64,000 nucleotides of DNA from Pleurocapsa minor HA4230-MV1 (GCA_019359095.1 JAHHHZ010000011.1:406019-470018), one strand, 5' to 3'; positions 17,000-25,556 are shown, counted from the first letter of the stretch. Notes: generated by a model from the letters alone, not told the origin. Numbers and translations are program-made.

Positions 17000-17608
17000 T
17001 TAAGTATTTTTTTGAGCATATTGCTGTTGTATTTCTTGAATAGAAAATAGAGCCTGAAATGTAATTCCTTGAGATTGATATAGTTCGTTTCCTCCTTGTT
17101 CTCGGTCTACTAAAGCCAAGATTTGCGTCACCTGATATCCCGCATCTTGTAATCTTTCGACGGCGGTTAATGCCGAGCCACCAGTAGTCACAACATCTTC
17201 TAAGACAATTATTTTAGCTCCCTCGGCTAAAGTCGGCCCTTCTATATAAGCTTTGGTACCATGTCCTTTAGGTTTTTTACGGATAATTAAAGCGGGAATT
17301 GGCTGGTTTTCATAGGCTGAAACAATGCTTACTGCTGAAACCATCGGATCGGCACCTAAAGTTAGACCTGCAACGGCTGACGTATCTTGTGGTAGCTTTT
17401 GGTATAGTAAACGACCTAGAGCTAATGCGCCGATCGCATTTAAAGTCACCTGTTTACAATTAATATAATAAGAACTTTTCGCTCCAGAAGAAAGAGTAAA
17501 ATCTCCTTCAACATAGGCATCTTTAACAATTAAATCTAGAAGAATCTGGCGTAAAGTATCTGTATCGGCTGTAGCTAGTGAAGAAAGAGAAGTTTGTTTT
17601 GTGTTCAT
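17000..17608 (-). CDS. pyrE: Orotate phosphoribosyltransferase
   Basis: A 202-residue cytoplasmic enzyme that joins orotate to PRPP to give orotidine monophosphate in pyrimidine synthesis. The signature PRPP-binding loop is clear: IIVLEDVVTTGGSALTAVERL (Asp-Val-Val-Thr-Thr-Gly-Gly). The flexible catalytic loop IRKKPKGHGTKAYIEG and the N-terminal DFTLSSGAKSSYYINCK are also typical. The length fits the family. The ATG at 17608 was used. The neighbours are unrelated, and it looks like a single-gene transcription unit. Confidence 0.95.
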   Translation of the reverse strand: MNTKQTSLSSLATADTDTLRQILLDLIVKDAYVEGDFTLSSGAKSSYYINCKQVTLNAIGALALGRLLYQKLPQDTSAVAGLTLGADPMVSAVSIVSAYENQPIPALIIRKKPKGHGTKAYIEGPTLAEGAKIIVLEDVVTTGGSALTAVERLQDAGYQVTQILALVDREQGGNELYQSQGITFQALFSIQEIQQQYAQKNT

Positions 17609-17783
17609 AAGTTGAGTGCAATAGAAAAGATATTTGTGGACTGTTCTTTCATTAAATCTTCAGCTAGGATTGAGCAGAAGTTACAGTAGTTTTGTCGCCC
17701 TGATAAGCAGGGAAATCATAACACGACCAGGCAATCTGTAGCCGTTAGTTTATTCACAAATATCACAAATATTAAGTAAAGTA

Positions 17784-18140
17784 ATGTCTATTAAGTTTAC
17801 TAAATTAAGTAAAGTTCTAGTGATAGCTGCTATTGCTAGCCTATTTGCAGTTGAAGCCCAAGCAGAAATGAAGCCTCTAGATGATGCGTTTAAAGATGCG
17901 TATCATAAAAGAGGTAAAAATGCTTTTAAACAAAGCAATATTTTTGGTCAAATTAACACTATTGTTGGTTTGACAGGATTCCCTGAGCAGCATGTTTCTT
18001 TAGATGGTAAGGCAGTCGATCAGCTCTATCAGCAAAGTCTAATTAAGCAAACATCGTCAGGAGAGTATTCTGTTACTAGAGACTTAGAAAATCCCTATAA
18101 CACCTCTCTGCGTGAGAATCCTAGCTATATTGCCTTTTAA
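17784..18140 (+). CDS. Small secreted (periplasmic) protein of unknown function
   Basis: A 118-residue protein with a signal peptide (VLVIAAIASLFAVEAQA, likely cleaved after Ala-Gln-Ala). The mature part of about 90 residues begins EMKPLDDAFKDAYHKRGKNAF and ends in DLENPYNTSLRENPSYIAF. The 'R-x-L-x-N-P-Y-N-T-S' ending is a pattern I have seen in small cyanobacterial exported proteins, but I know no function. It has no cysteines in the mature part and no lipobox. It stands alone between pyrE and a tRNA gene, diverging from pyrE. Confidence 0.7.
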   Translation: MSIKFTKLSKVLVIAAIASLFAVEAQAEMKPLDDAFKDAYHKRGKNAFKQSNIFGQINTIVGLTGFPEQHVSLDGKAVDQLYQQSLIKQTSSGEYSVTRDLENPYNTSLRENPSYIAF

Positions 18141-18192
18141 TTGAGCTTGATATGTTGACAACACTAAACTAGAAATAAGCAATAACAAAAGT

Positions 18193-18232
18193 GTGGGGCA
18201 AAGTAATATTTACCTCACTTGCTTTTTTTTTC
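18193..18232 (+). terminator. Possible terminator after the small secreted protein gene
   Basis: An imperfect stem GTGGGG / CCTCAC (one mismatch) with a 14-base loop is followed by TTGC and a run of nine T. It lies about 50 bp after the stop at 18140 and before the oppositely oriented tRNA. The stem is weak, so this is a tentative call. Confidence 0.4.
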
Positions 18233-18251
18233 TTATCTTTCCTCAATTGAG

Positions 18252-18324
18252 TCCAGGGTGCAGGAGTTGAACCTGCCTTGCACAAATTATGAGTTTGTTG
18301 CCTAAACCGCTCGGCCAACCCTGG
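18252..18324 (-). tRNA. tRNA with CAU anticodon, probably tRNA-Ile2 (lysidine-modified)
   Basis: Read on the minus strand, the 73 bases fold as a class I tRNA: acceptor CCAGGGT/ACCCTGG, D-arm GCCG...AGGC, anticodon stem ACAAA/TTTGT around loop CTCATAA (anticodon CAT), five-base variable region GCAAG, and T-arm GCAGG TTCAACT CCTGC. The CCA end is not encoded. A CAU anticodon fits elongator Met or Ile2, in which TilS converts C34 to lysidine. The D-arm (TGGCCGAGCGGTTTAGGC) and the AACTCATAATT core resemble chloroplast trnI-CAU more than trnM-CAU, so I favour Ile2. It is not the initiator, whose acceptor begins CGCGGG. Confidence 0.85.
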
Positions 18325-18417
18325 ATATTTATTTTTGCACCAGTAGACCATTATATTAGATAAGTCGGTTATCTTTGACAAGATTAACTAAAAAAAATCA
18401 AAAAAAATTGCGATCGC

Positions 18418-18669
18418 ATGAAAATTAGAGTTAAGTTGTGGCTCACTATCTTCTTATTTTTGATGATGCTGTTGGCTAGCGTGGCTAGCTCCTACATTGG
18501 CTACTTTATGGGTAGTGAGGCTTTGAAGGTAGTAACTCAACCAAATATTAATTCTGACGACGATAATCTCAGTCAAAAGCCTTTAGGTGGCAAACACAAG
18601 GGTTTGGAAATTATTGAAGAACAAGAAATTTTGCAACAAGTGTCTGATGTAGTGAATCAAACAAAATAG
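18418..18669 (+). CDS. Small single-helix membrane protein
   Basis: An 83-residue protein with one N-terminal hydrophobic helix (about 8-34, LTIFLFLMMLLASVASSYIGYFMG) and a polar, acidic tail ending in a helix EQEILQQVSDVVNQ. The helix has no lipobox and probably acts as an uncleaved anchor. The ATG follows directly after a HIP1 site. I do not recognise it. It precedes the CorC/HlyC-family gene by 62 bp in the same direction and may be co-transcribed with it. Confidence 0.6.
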   Translation: MKIRVKLWLTIFLFLMMLLASVASSYIGYFMGSEALKVVTQPNINSDDDNLSQKPLGGKHKGLEIIEEQEILQQVSDVVNQTK

Positions 18670-18731
18670 ATAATGACTCAGCAAACTAGTTTCGTGATGC
18701 AGGCTTATATTCTTCTCTTGTTAGTTGGTTG

Positions 18732-20051
18732 ATGGCTGAACAAAATTTGTGGTTGACTCTAGTTGGTGTTTTACTTTTAATCGCGATCAATGCTTTTTTT
18801 GTTACCGCAGAGTTTTCGATTGTTTCAGTTCGTCGCTCTCGCATCAGTCAGTTAGTTAAAGATGGAGATGTTCAGGCTCAAACTGTACAGTCTCTTCAAA
18901 GAAGTATCAATCGCTTGTTATCCACTACCCAACTAGGTATTACTCTTTCTAGCTTAGCGCTGGGATGGGTTGGCGAAAAAACAATCGCTGTCTCAATTAT
19001 TGTCTTAGTTGAACGGCTCAACTTACCGACTTATATCTCTAAATCTCTGGCTCATTCTCTAGCTCTTCCCCTGTCATTTATTATTTTGGCATACCTACAA
19101 ATCGTTTTAGGGGAACTTTGTCCTAAGTCGGTAGCTTTGATGTATCCTGAGCAACTAGCTCGGTTTTTTGGCCCTCCTAGTGTTGCTATTGCGCGCATTT
19201 TTAGCCCTTTTGTGGCAATTTTAAACTTATCTACCAGTCTGTTATTGAAGCTGATTGGAGTTGAATATAGTGGCGATGGCTGGTATGAGAAAGTCACCTC
19301 CGAAGAACTACAGCTAATGATTGCTACGGAAAGAGAATCAATTGGTTTAGAAGCAGAACAAAGACAACTGCTAAAAAATGTGTTTGAATTTCGGGATGAT
19401 ACTGCCGAAGAAGTGATGATTCCCCGCACCGATATCAAATTTCTCACCCTCAATACTACTTTTGGTGATTTATTACAGGCGATCGCAGAATATGGCTATT
19501 CAGGATATCCTGTAGTTGGTGAATCGCTCGATGATATACGCGGAATTATTCACTATAAGAAACTGGCTGAACCGCTGGCACAAGGCAACATTAACTTTGA
19601 TTCTACTTTAGAGTCATGGTTAGAACCTGTCGGTTTTATTCCAGAATCAACATCCCTTAATGAACTACTACCTTCCATGCAGCGATCGCAACAAAAAATG
19701 TTGGTGGTAATCGATGAATTTGGCGGGACAGCTGGTTTAATTACCCTCCATGACTTGATTGCCGAAATTGTCGGTGATGGAGGTAGCGATCCCGAAACGG
19801 GAATTGAAGCAGTCCAAAAAATAGACGAGAATACGTTCTTAGTTTCGGCACAGATCAACCTAGAAGAAATAAACGAGCAACTAGATTTAACTTTACCTCT
19901 AGCAGATGAATACAACACTTTGGGTGGCTTTTTGTTGGAACAATGGCAAAAGATTCCCCATCAAGGAGAAAAGCTGGAATATGAGAACCTAGTTTTCACT
20001 GTCACTCTTGCCGATAGTAATCGACTATATCAAATACTTATTTCCCGTTAA
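18732..20051 (+). CDS. CNNM/CorC/HlyC-family membrane protein
   Basis: A 439-residue protein; the ATG at 18732 is chosen over an adjacent TTG. It has the three-part build of the 'hemolysin family' (CNNM/CorC-like) proteins. A DUF21 membrane domain covers about residues 1-190 and includes FFVTAEFSIVSVRRSRI, an early hallmark, and LGELCPKSVAL. A pair of CBS domains follows (about 205-335, DDTAEEVMIPRTDI, then VVIDEFGGTAGLITLHDL). A small C-terminal CorC_HlyC domain (about 350-435) ends with LGGFLLEQWQKIPHQGE. Members are linked to magnesium or other cation transport; the old hemolysin name is not a reliable function. It is followed 32 bp later by a TauE-family transporter gene. Confidence 0.9.
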   Translation: MAEQNLWLTLVGVLLLIAINAFFVTAEFSIVSVRRSRISQLVKDGDVQAQTVQSLQRSINRLLSTTQLGITLSSLALGWVGEKTIAVSIIVLVERLNLPTYISKSLAHSLALPLSFIILAYLQIVLGELCPKSVALMYPEQLARFFGPPSVAIARIFSPFVAILNLSTSLLLKLIGVEYSGDGWYEKVTSEELQLMIATERESIGLEAEQRQLLKNVFEFRDDTAEEVMIPRTDIKFLTLNTTFGDLLQAIAEYGYSGYPVVGESLDDIRGIIHYKKLAEPLAQGNINFDSTLESWLEPVGFIPESTSLNELLPSMQRSQQKMLVVIDEFGGTAGLITLHDLIAEIVGDGGSDPETGIEAVQKIDENTFLVSAQINLEEINEQLDLTLPLADEYNTLGGFLLEQWQKIPHQGEKLEYENLVFTVTLADSNRLYQILISR

Positions 20052-20083
20052 CTACAATTAATTAAGTATATTTAATTAAAATT

Positions 20084-20887
20084 ATGGATGGAAGCTGGCT
20101 AATTTTGGCTGGAGGTGGTTTTGTTGCTGGTGTTCTAGCTGGCATACTAGGAATTGGTGGCGGGTTCATCATTGTATCGTTGTTAATCGCCTTGAACTAC
20201 CCCTTTCCCCAGGCGATCGCCACTAGTACTCTGGTAATCATCATGAGTTCTAGTGCAGGCAGCTTTTATAACTGGAAAATGGGCTACCTAAATCTCCAGC
20301 GGGTAATCTATCTGGCGATTCCAGCTATTATCTTTGCTCCTTTGGGAGGATATTTAACAGGAGAAATACCAGAGTATATCTTGTTAATTATATTTGCCTC
20401 TTTTATGCTGGTCAATATTGCTTTAATTAGGCTTAAAAAAAGTATCGCCAACAGGAAACAAGAACACTCAACCAAGACCAAGACGCTGAATCCCATAATT
20501 TCTAGAGTTATTACGGGAGGACTTGCTGGTTTTTTGGCTGGTCTTTTGGGCATTGGTGGTGGTGTGATTATGGTTCCGCTGCAAATGTTGCTCTTAAACG
20601 AAGACATTAAAACGGCAGTTCGCACCAGCCTAGGGGTAATTGTGGCAGCAACTATCTCAGCTTGTGTATTTCATATAGTTAAAGGCAATGTTCTATTTGT
20701 TCCTGGTTTAATTTTAGGCATTAGTGGCATGGTGGGTTCTCAAGCGGGAACGAGGCTACTACCCAATATGTCCAATTCTTTGGTAAGTAAGTTTTTTAGT
20801 TTGTTTTTGATTACAATGGCCCTGTTTAACTTTTGGAAAGCCTGGAACAGCTATCATCTCAGCCTTTATAGTTTGCTAGGGAATTAG
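20084..20887 (+). CDS. TauE/SafE-family membrane transporter
   Basis: A 267-residue protein with about eight membrane helices in two similar halves. Each half opens with the family motif: GFVAGVLAGILGIGGGFIIV at the N-terminus and GLAGFLAGLLGIGGGVIMVP near residue 147. The TSTLVIIMSSSAGSFYNW segment is also typical. The family (formerly DUF81) includes sulfite and sulfoacetate exporters, but the substrates of most members are unknown. The gene follows the CorC/HlyC-like gene closely (32 bp) on the same strand and may share its transcript. Confidence 0.85.
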   Translation: MDGSWLILAGGGFVAGVLAGILGIGGGFIIVSLLIALNYPFPQAIATSTLVIIMSSSAGSFYNWKMGYLNLQRVIYLAIPAIIFAPLGGYLTGEIPEYILLIIFASFMLVNIALIRLKKSIANRKQEHSTKTKTLNPIISRVITGGLAGFLAGLLGIGGGVIMVPLQMLLLNEDIKTAVRTSLGVIVAATISACVFHIVKGNVLFVPGLILGISGMVGSQAGTRLLPNMSNSLVSKFFSLFLITMALFNFWKAWNSYHLSLYSLLGN

Positions 20888-21030
20888 GGAATTAGGGAAT
20901 TAGGGAGAGATAACTAATTACCACTAAAATATATCTTGTTTTTGGTTTTATTCAGAATATTTCCTAGGCTGGGATACACCAAAAAAATAGGCTAAAGTAA
21001 ACTCAATTATTGAGCATAATTAAATCTTAA

Positions 21031-21420
21031 ATGTCGATACTAGAGCAACTTTTCAAATACCATAAAAAGCGTCGTTTTGCTGTAGCCTTAGCTTTGTTGG
21101 GTACTGTGACCCCTGTTGTCGGACTGCATAAACTATATTTAGGTCAGCCAGTATGGGGCATTATGTATATCCTCTTGTGGTCTACGCCAATTGCTCGTAT
21201 TGCCTCGGCAATTGATGCGGTATGGTATCTGGTACAAGATTGCGAACAGTTTGAACGTCAATTCAATGGACACAAGTACAATTCTAATTTGAGTAGCGCA
21301 CCCCAGGTAAAAGCGATCGCCGAAGCCATGCGCGAACTCGATCGGCTACGAGAAGATGGTTTGGTTACAGAGTATGAATTTGAACAAAAACGCCGCCAGC
21401 TTTTAGAACAAATCACTTGA
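21031..21420 (+). CDS. TM2-type membrane protein with SHOCT-like tail
   Basis: A 129-residue protein. Residues about 17-68 form a TM2-like hairpin: ALALLGTVTPVVGLHKLYLG, then WGIMYILLWSTPIARIASAI and DAVWYLV. The C-terminus is a short helical SHOCT-like motif (LDRLREDGLVTEYEFEQKRRQLLEQ), which often ends small membrane or sensing proteins. The 'G-x-H-x-x-Y-L-G' motif and the aspartate of the second helix, typical of TM2 domains, are present. Function is unknown. It is followed after 37 bp by a helix-hairpin-helix protein gene in the same direction. Confidence 0.75.
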   Translation: MSILEQLFKYHKKRRFAVALALLGTVTPVVGLHKLYLGQPVWGIMYILLWSTPIARIASAIDAVWYLVQDCEQFERQFNGHKYNSNLSSAPQVKAIAEAMRELDRLREDGLVTEYEFEQKRRQLLEQIT

Positions 21421-21424
21421 GCAA

Positions 21425-21457
21425 TGAACAGTAATCAGTAATCAGTAATCAGTAATC
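21425..21457. repeat. Heptamer tandem repeat (CAGTAAT)
   Basis: Four tandem copies of the 7-mer CAGTAAT stand directly upstream of the ATG at 21458. This is a cyanobacterial STRR-type simple repeat occupying the place of the expected ribosome binding site of the following gene, which therefore has no clear Shine-Dalgarno sequence. Confidence 0.75.
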
Positions 21458-21976
21458 ATGTTTAAGCTATCTGAAATTGCAATTAGCAAGAAAATAGCCA
21501 ACGATCCTTACTATCGTTTTCAGTCTTTAAGGGAAATTGCGATCGCTGCTAAATTAGGGATTAAGATTGACGTTAATCTAGCAACGGTGGATGATTGGCT
21601 GCGACTACCAGGATTTTCTATTCGTCAGGCGCGATCGCTGGTAGAGTTAGTCAGGATGGGGGTACAGTTAGTTTGTCTAGAAGATATTGCTGCGGCGATC
21701 GATGTTTCTCCCCAGCACTTGCAACCCTATGAGCCAGTTTTAGCTTTTGCCTATTACGATCGCCTCAGTCCTCTTAGTCCAGTAAAAATAAATATTAATA
21801 ACGCCTCGATCCAAGAACTTGCTGCAATTCCTGCCATGACTTGTGATTTGGCTGAAGAAATTGTCTTTCATCGTCAAAATCAGGGAAAATATCGCAATTT
21901 AGTAGACTTATCATCCCGTCTCAACCTTGATAGCGATTTAATCTCGCAAATAATGCACTATGTAAACTTTACCTGA
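21458..21976 (+). CDS. Helix-hairpin-helix protein, ComEA-like
   Basis: A 172-residue protein with two helix-hairpin-helix (HhH) DNA-binding modules. The first is at about 36-65 (VNLATVDDWLRLPGFSIRQA). The second is near 110-170 (ININNASIQELAAIPAMTCD, then FHRQNQGKYRNLVDL), and it follows the ComEA pattern of 'N-x-A-x-x-x-E-L-x-x-I-P'. It has no signal peptide or membrane helix, unlike the competence receptor ComEA, so it is more likely a cytoplasmic DNA-binding protein of unknown task. A separate paralogue could serve as the DNA-uptake protein. Confidence 0.75.
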   Translation: MFKLSEIAISKKIANDPYYRFQSLREIAIAAKLGIKIDVNLATVDDWLRLPGFSIRQARSLVELVRMGVQLVCLEDIAAAIDVSPQHLQPYEPVLAFAYYDRLSPLSPVKININNASIQELAAIPAMTCDLAEEIVFHRQNQGKYRNLVDLSSRLNLDSDLISQIMHYVNFT

Positions 21977-22121
21977 TCTAGGTTCGGGTTAAGACAATTT
22001 TGGGGGTAATTTTACAAAGTAATAATATTTTTTAATTTCTTAATGCTACGGCTAATTGTATAGTTACTAACTTTAAGGTTTGTTTGTGCTTGAAGTCTTT
22101 TTAATCCTTCTTATGAGGTTT

Positions 22122-22390
22122 TATAGCCATACATAAAAACGTTAGGATATTTCTTATATGAAGTCCGTTTAAACAATTCCAATTAAAACTCGCGCCCTAA
22201 AGGATATGCGAAGCGGTATGCTTTAGCACTAGCTTCGCGTCGCAAAGACGCTAAGACGCAAAGATTTTATTAGAAGTAATTAAGCGGACTTGATATTACT
22301 TCCTACTTCCTATTTCCTATTTCCTATTTCCTATTTCCTACTTACGAGCCGATTACTATTAATGTCCTAATCTAATTTTGTACGGCTATA
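22122..22390. mobile_element. MITE-like dispersed element, copy 1
   Basis: Bases 22122-22390 begin TATAGCCATACATAAAAACG and end ...CTAATTTTGTACGGCTATA. The ends are imperfect terminal inverted repeats (TATAGCC-x-TACA near the outside, TTAGGAxATT further in). The interior holds an imperfect palindrome (around 22200-22265, with CGCAAAGACG motifs) and tandem TTTCCTA heptamers. Both ends recur at 42097-42291, and one end recurs at 52364-52452 in the opposite direction. No coding frame is present, so this is a non-autonomous element. The rest of the 418 bp gap (21977-22121) is AT-rich with nothing recognisable. Confidence 0.75.
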
Positions 22391-22394
22391 ATTG

Positions 22395-22820
22395 CTAGCG
22401 CTCGATCATCAACTTGCTCTCTACTGTTGCTAATAACTCGTCAATAATTCGGTTATGAAAATAGTGAGGCGGATTCCACTTAACCCACTCGGAAGAACTA
22501 TGTTCAGTCATCACAATCTCTAATTCTTCACTTACCCAAGCAAAAAAAATCACCAAAGATTTCTCAACTTTTTCCCCCCCGAAACGTCGATAACGAGGAT
22601 AATAAATTGTCCTAAAGCGAAAATCTAATTCTAAACAGACTTGTTTCCGAGTAATTCCTGTCTCTTCAAATAATTCTCGCAGTGCGCACTGTAACTCTGT
22701 CTCTCCTGGTTCAATATGACCTTTGGGCAAATCATAACGATACGAACGCTTCATCAACAAAAATGATGGTTTTTGAGTTTTTGTGAAGCAGATTACACCG
22801 CAGGATTTTACTTTTTCCAT
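22395..22820 (-). CDS. Nudix hydrolase
   Basis: The Nudix box is complete: GHIEPGETELQCALRELFEE followed by TGI, matching G-x5-E-x7-R-E-x2-E-E-x-G. The preceding RYDLPKGHIEPGE resembles diadenosine-polyphosphate or (d)NTP pyrophosphohydrolases of the MutT/Ap4A type. I start at the ATG at 22820 (MEKVKSCGVICF), which fits the family's usual N-terminus and gives 141 residues; an ATG at 22835 and a TTG at 22856 are possible. It should clean up nucleotide derivatives in the cytoplasm; the exact substrate cannot be told. It is followed on the same strand, upstream, by the DUF952/YjbQ pair. Confidence 0.85.
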   Translation of the reverse strand: MEKVKSCGVICFTKTQKPSFLLMKRSYRYDLPKGHIEPGETELQCALRELFEETGITRKQVCLELDFRFRTIYYPRYRRFGGEKVEKSLVIFFAWVSEELEIVMTEHSSSEWVKWNPPHYFHNRIIDELLATVESKLMIER

Positions 22821-22878
22821 GGAAAGCGAGCGCATGACAGAGACGATCTTCGTCAAGATAAATGATTCAAGTCATAAT

Positions 22879-23229
22879 TCAAATTTTTAATTCTTCAGGC
22901 AGATCGAAGCCACCATCAGTATTACAGGGAAAAGCGATCGCCTCAATCACAGCATCAATAGGCAATACACCATAAAAGTGAGGATATAATTCAATACCCC
23001 CCTCCAGATTTTCCTCAATTAGACCATCTTTTATTCTAGATGAATCGATCACTAATATCACAAGTCCGTTTTGTTCGGCATAAAAACGCTCAGCTACGGT
23101 CAAGAGTTGATGACGATAGGAAAGATGAATAAACTGTGATTGGGCAAATCCTTTCGGTTGATATTCGCCCAGAATTTGGGCATCTTTCCATTCAGCAGAA
23201 GAGGTGATGTGATATGTTTTTTGACTCAA
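22879..23229 (-). CDS. DUF952 family protein
   Basis: A 116-residue protein with the features of DUF952: an opening YHITSSAEWKDA, the central FIHLSYRHQLLTVAERFY, and VILVIDSSRIKDGLIEENLEGG with an acidic-glycine turn, closing in GVLPIDAVIEAIAFP. The family fold is related to ADP-ribosyltransferase-like small proteins, but its function is unknown. The start ATG overlaps the stop of the YjbQ gene by 4 bp (ATGA-type), so translation is probably coupled. Confidence 0.85.
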   Translation of the reverse strand: MSQKTYHITSSAEWKDAQILGEYQPKGFAQSQFIHLSYRHQLLTVAERFYAEQNGLVILVIDSSRIKDGLIEENLEGGIELYPHFYGVLPIDAVIEAIAFPCNTDGGFDLPEELKI

Positions 23230-23651
23230 GATGACTCACCGCTGATATGAACAATAATCTCTCGATAATTACCACGTTGGCGATGTTCCCAAAGATATAT
23301 TCCCTGCCAAGTCCCTAAAACTAACCTACTGTTAGAAATCGGGATCTGTTCTGAGGTATGGGTTAGAGCCGAGCGAATATGAGCGGGCATATCATCCAGT
23401 CCTTCTGCACCGTGGATATAGCGACTGGCATCTTCTGGTACTAGCCGAGCAAAAAAGTTCTCCAAATCAATTAAGACATCAGGATCGGCATTTTCTTGGA
23501 TTAATAAAGAAGCAGAAGTATGGCGAATAAAAATTGTACAGAGTCCTGTAACCACATGAGATTTAGCCACAGCCTGTTCTACTTGACTAGTAATGTTATG
23601 GAGCGATTTACCTGTAGTTTTGATTTTTAAAGCTATTTGATGGTGTTTCAT
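23226..23651 (-). CDS. YjbQ / UPF0047 family protein
   Basis: A 141-residue member of the UPF0047 family, the best-studied member of which (YjbQ) has a weak thiamine-phosphate synthase activity. Hallmarks are LCTIFIRHTSASLLIQENADPDV in the first half (histidine in RHTSASL), GAEGLDDMPAHIRSAL and the closing LGTWQGIYLWEHR. The three conserved histidines expected for a metal site are present in these segments. The physiological role is not settled. It overlaps the DUF952 gene downstream by 4 bp. Confidence 0.9.
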   Translation of the reverse strand: MKHHQIALKIKTTGKSLHNITSQVEQAVAKSHVVTGLCTIFIRHTSASLLIQENADPDVLIDLENFFARLVPEDASRYIHGAEGLDDMPAHIRSALTHTSEQIPISNSRLVLGTWQGIYLWEHRQRGNYREIIVHISGESS

Positions 23652-23666
23652 TGGTAATTGCTGAGT

Positions 23667-25361
23667 TTAATTTTTAGATTTCGGTGGTTTGTTGATGTCA
23701 GGCTGATTCTTGCTATTTACATTATTACCAGGGTTTTGAGCCGTGTCGGCAGAATTTGCTTTGGCTTCTGCTTCCAACTCTGCGGTGGTGGGGTTAAGAT
23801 TGCAGCGAGCAAATAAGGATTTAATCACATTTTGTTCTTCATCTGGGAGCGCAAACCACCAGGGGAGATGACCTGCGGGGGCTTTTGACGGCTCAAAGTC
23901 TAGCTCGTCGTAAAGCAGATAACCGCTACCGTTGGCAACTTCTCCTTTTTTCCAACCTACCTCAGTAGCAAAACGTCGCCAAGTTTGAGTTGAAAAGTCT
24001 CCATCTTGGTTAACGTTCTGCCACACTTGTTGTTGCGGACTAAAGCCAAATTGATTGTTACTGTATTTCTTCCAGAGATAATCTACGGTTCTAACATCAG
24101 GGCAAGAATATTCCGCAATAGTTTTTAGTTCGATAAAGATATGCTGATTATCATTTTTAGCGGACTTGATAATCTGCTCAACCAATTGATAGGTATGTAG
24201 ATCTGCTTCTGACCATTTACCCTCCTTAAGGAGATCGCGCAGCTTAGTGTAATCAATCCCAGTTTTAGGCGAGATTAAAGCAATTTTTTTAGTGGTGCTA
24301 GTAACTGAAACCTCCTCTAGCTGTTCTGGCTGATTGGGTTTAGCTTCAGTTTCGACGATTACTTCGGGTTTGCTTGCTGGTTTGGGCTGTTCTACTGGTT
24401 GTTCGGCTTCGGTTTCGACGATTACTTCGGGTTTGCTTGCGGGTTTAGTTGCTGGTTTGCTGCCAGAACCAAAGGTTGGTACAGATGAAACATTATTAGA
24501 ATTAATTGGTGACGGTTGGCTTGGAGCTGTTGGTTTGACGGGTGTTTTGGCTGGGGGAGCGGGTTTTGTCGCTGGCTGTTGGGCTGCCACTTCAGGTTTG
24601 GGGGTTGCTGCTGGGGGATTTTGCGCGGTGGGTTGAGCCTCTAATTTAGCGATCGCCTGTTGATAACTAACAATCGGAATTGCATAGTTGGAAGTACCGC
24701 CTGAAATCGCATTAACATTCGCTTCTCCATGAATTCCAATCATGACCCCATCTCGACTAAAAACAGGTCCTCCACTCATCCCAGGAAAGGCTTCCCCACT
24801 ATAGATTAGAGAATAGCCATTTGCAGTAGATTTTGGCAAAATACCCACTATATTAGCCGTAAAAAAGCGATAATAGCGATTATCTTCCCGCCGTAGTTCC
24901 CCTGGATAGCCCGCAAAATAGACAATTTGTCCTTCACTCAGGCTACCAGAATCGCCCAATTCGGCAGTTTGATAATTTTGGTCACTGCTAAATTGAAATA
25001 TAGCCAGATCTACCCCTGGCAATTGTTTAATGCTGCTGGCTATTACCTGATGTTTTCGACCATCAATAGTCTGTACGGTGTAGCTCCCTTGATTTTTCAT
25101 TACGTGCCAGTTGGTCAAGACGGTATAGTTGCCATCCTGGTATTCGAGGATTGAACCAGAACCAACATTCGCTCCATCTATACGGACAACAATTTGTTTG
25201 GCACGAAGATTAACTTCTTCTGGCGCAAGAGCCTGAGCTAGTTGAGAGACTTCAGCTTGAGTCTGTTGGGTGGCGATCGCACTGAGTAAGATACCTGATG
25301 CTAAGATGCTACTTACTGCCCCTGTAATGGTTAGTTGAGTAATTTTATGCTTAAATTTCAT
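23667..25361 (-). CDS. Exported trypsin-like serine protease fused to a GUN4 domain
   Basis: A 564-residue two-domain protein. After a signal peptide (ISSILASGILLSAIA... to QTQA) a chymotrypsin-like protease domain spans about 50-240, with the triad visible as LTNWHVMK (His), GVDLAIFQF (Asp) and GMSGGPVF (Ser). A Pro/Lys/Ala-rich linker follows (about 245-345) and contains a duplicated segment ASKPEVIVETEA. The C-terminus (about 365-535) is a GUN4 domain: DYTKLRDLLKEGKWSEAD, DYLWKKYSNNQFGFS, then GHLPWWFALPDEE. Soluble GUN4 binds porphyrins and stimulates Mg-chelatase; exported fusions of this kind cannot do that in the cytoplasm. The domain may sense tetrapyrroles or another ligand in the periplasm to control the protease; this is inference. 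Confidence 0.85.
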   Translation of the reverse strand: MKFKHKITQLTITGAVSSILASGILLSAIATQQTQAEVSQLAQALAPEEVNLRAKQIVVRIDGANVGSGSILEYQDGNYTVLTNWHVMKNQGSYTVQTIDGRKHQVIASSIKQLPGVDLAIFQFSSDQNYQTAELGDSGSLSEGQIVYFAGYPGELRREDNRYYRFFTANIVGILPKSTANGYSLIYSGEAFPGMSGGPVFSRDGVMIGIHGEANVNAISGGTSNYAIPIVSYQQAIAKLEAQPTAQNPPAATPKPEVAAQQPATKPAPPAKTPVKPTAPSQPSPINSNNVSSVPTFGSGSKPATKPASKPEVIVETEAEQPVEQPKPASKPEVIVETEAKPNQPEQLEEVSVTSTTKKIALISPKTGIDYTKLRDLLKEGKWSEADLHTYQLVEQIIKSAKNDNQHIFIELKTIAEYSCPDVRTVDYLWKKYSNNQFGFSPQQQVWQNVNQDGDFSTQTWRRFATEVGWKKGEVANGSGYLLYDELDFEPSKAPAGHLPWWFALPDEEQNVIKSLFARCNLNPTTAELEAEAKANSADTAQNPGNNVNSKNQPDINKPPKSKN

Positions 25362-25556
25362 CTATTTAATTTTGAGCGATAATTTTGAGCGGGTTTAACT
25401 ATAAATAACTACTAAATATTAATAATTTAATTAACCAGATTGGGATAATTATTAGCTATTGTATTTATTGTCGCAAAATAACAATTGTAAGTTTCTCCCG
25501 ATTGGACAGCAAATGAACTGAAGTTTCTAGCCTATTGCTGCTAAATTATGCTTATT

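Noticed and set aside
24334..24636. A plus-strand frame of 100 codons
   Set aside because: It is antisense to the repetitive Pro/Lys-rich linker of the protease-GUN4 protein and only mirrors its codon composition.
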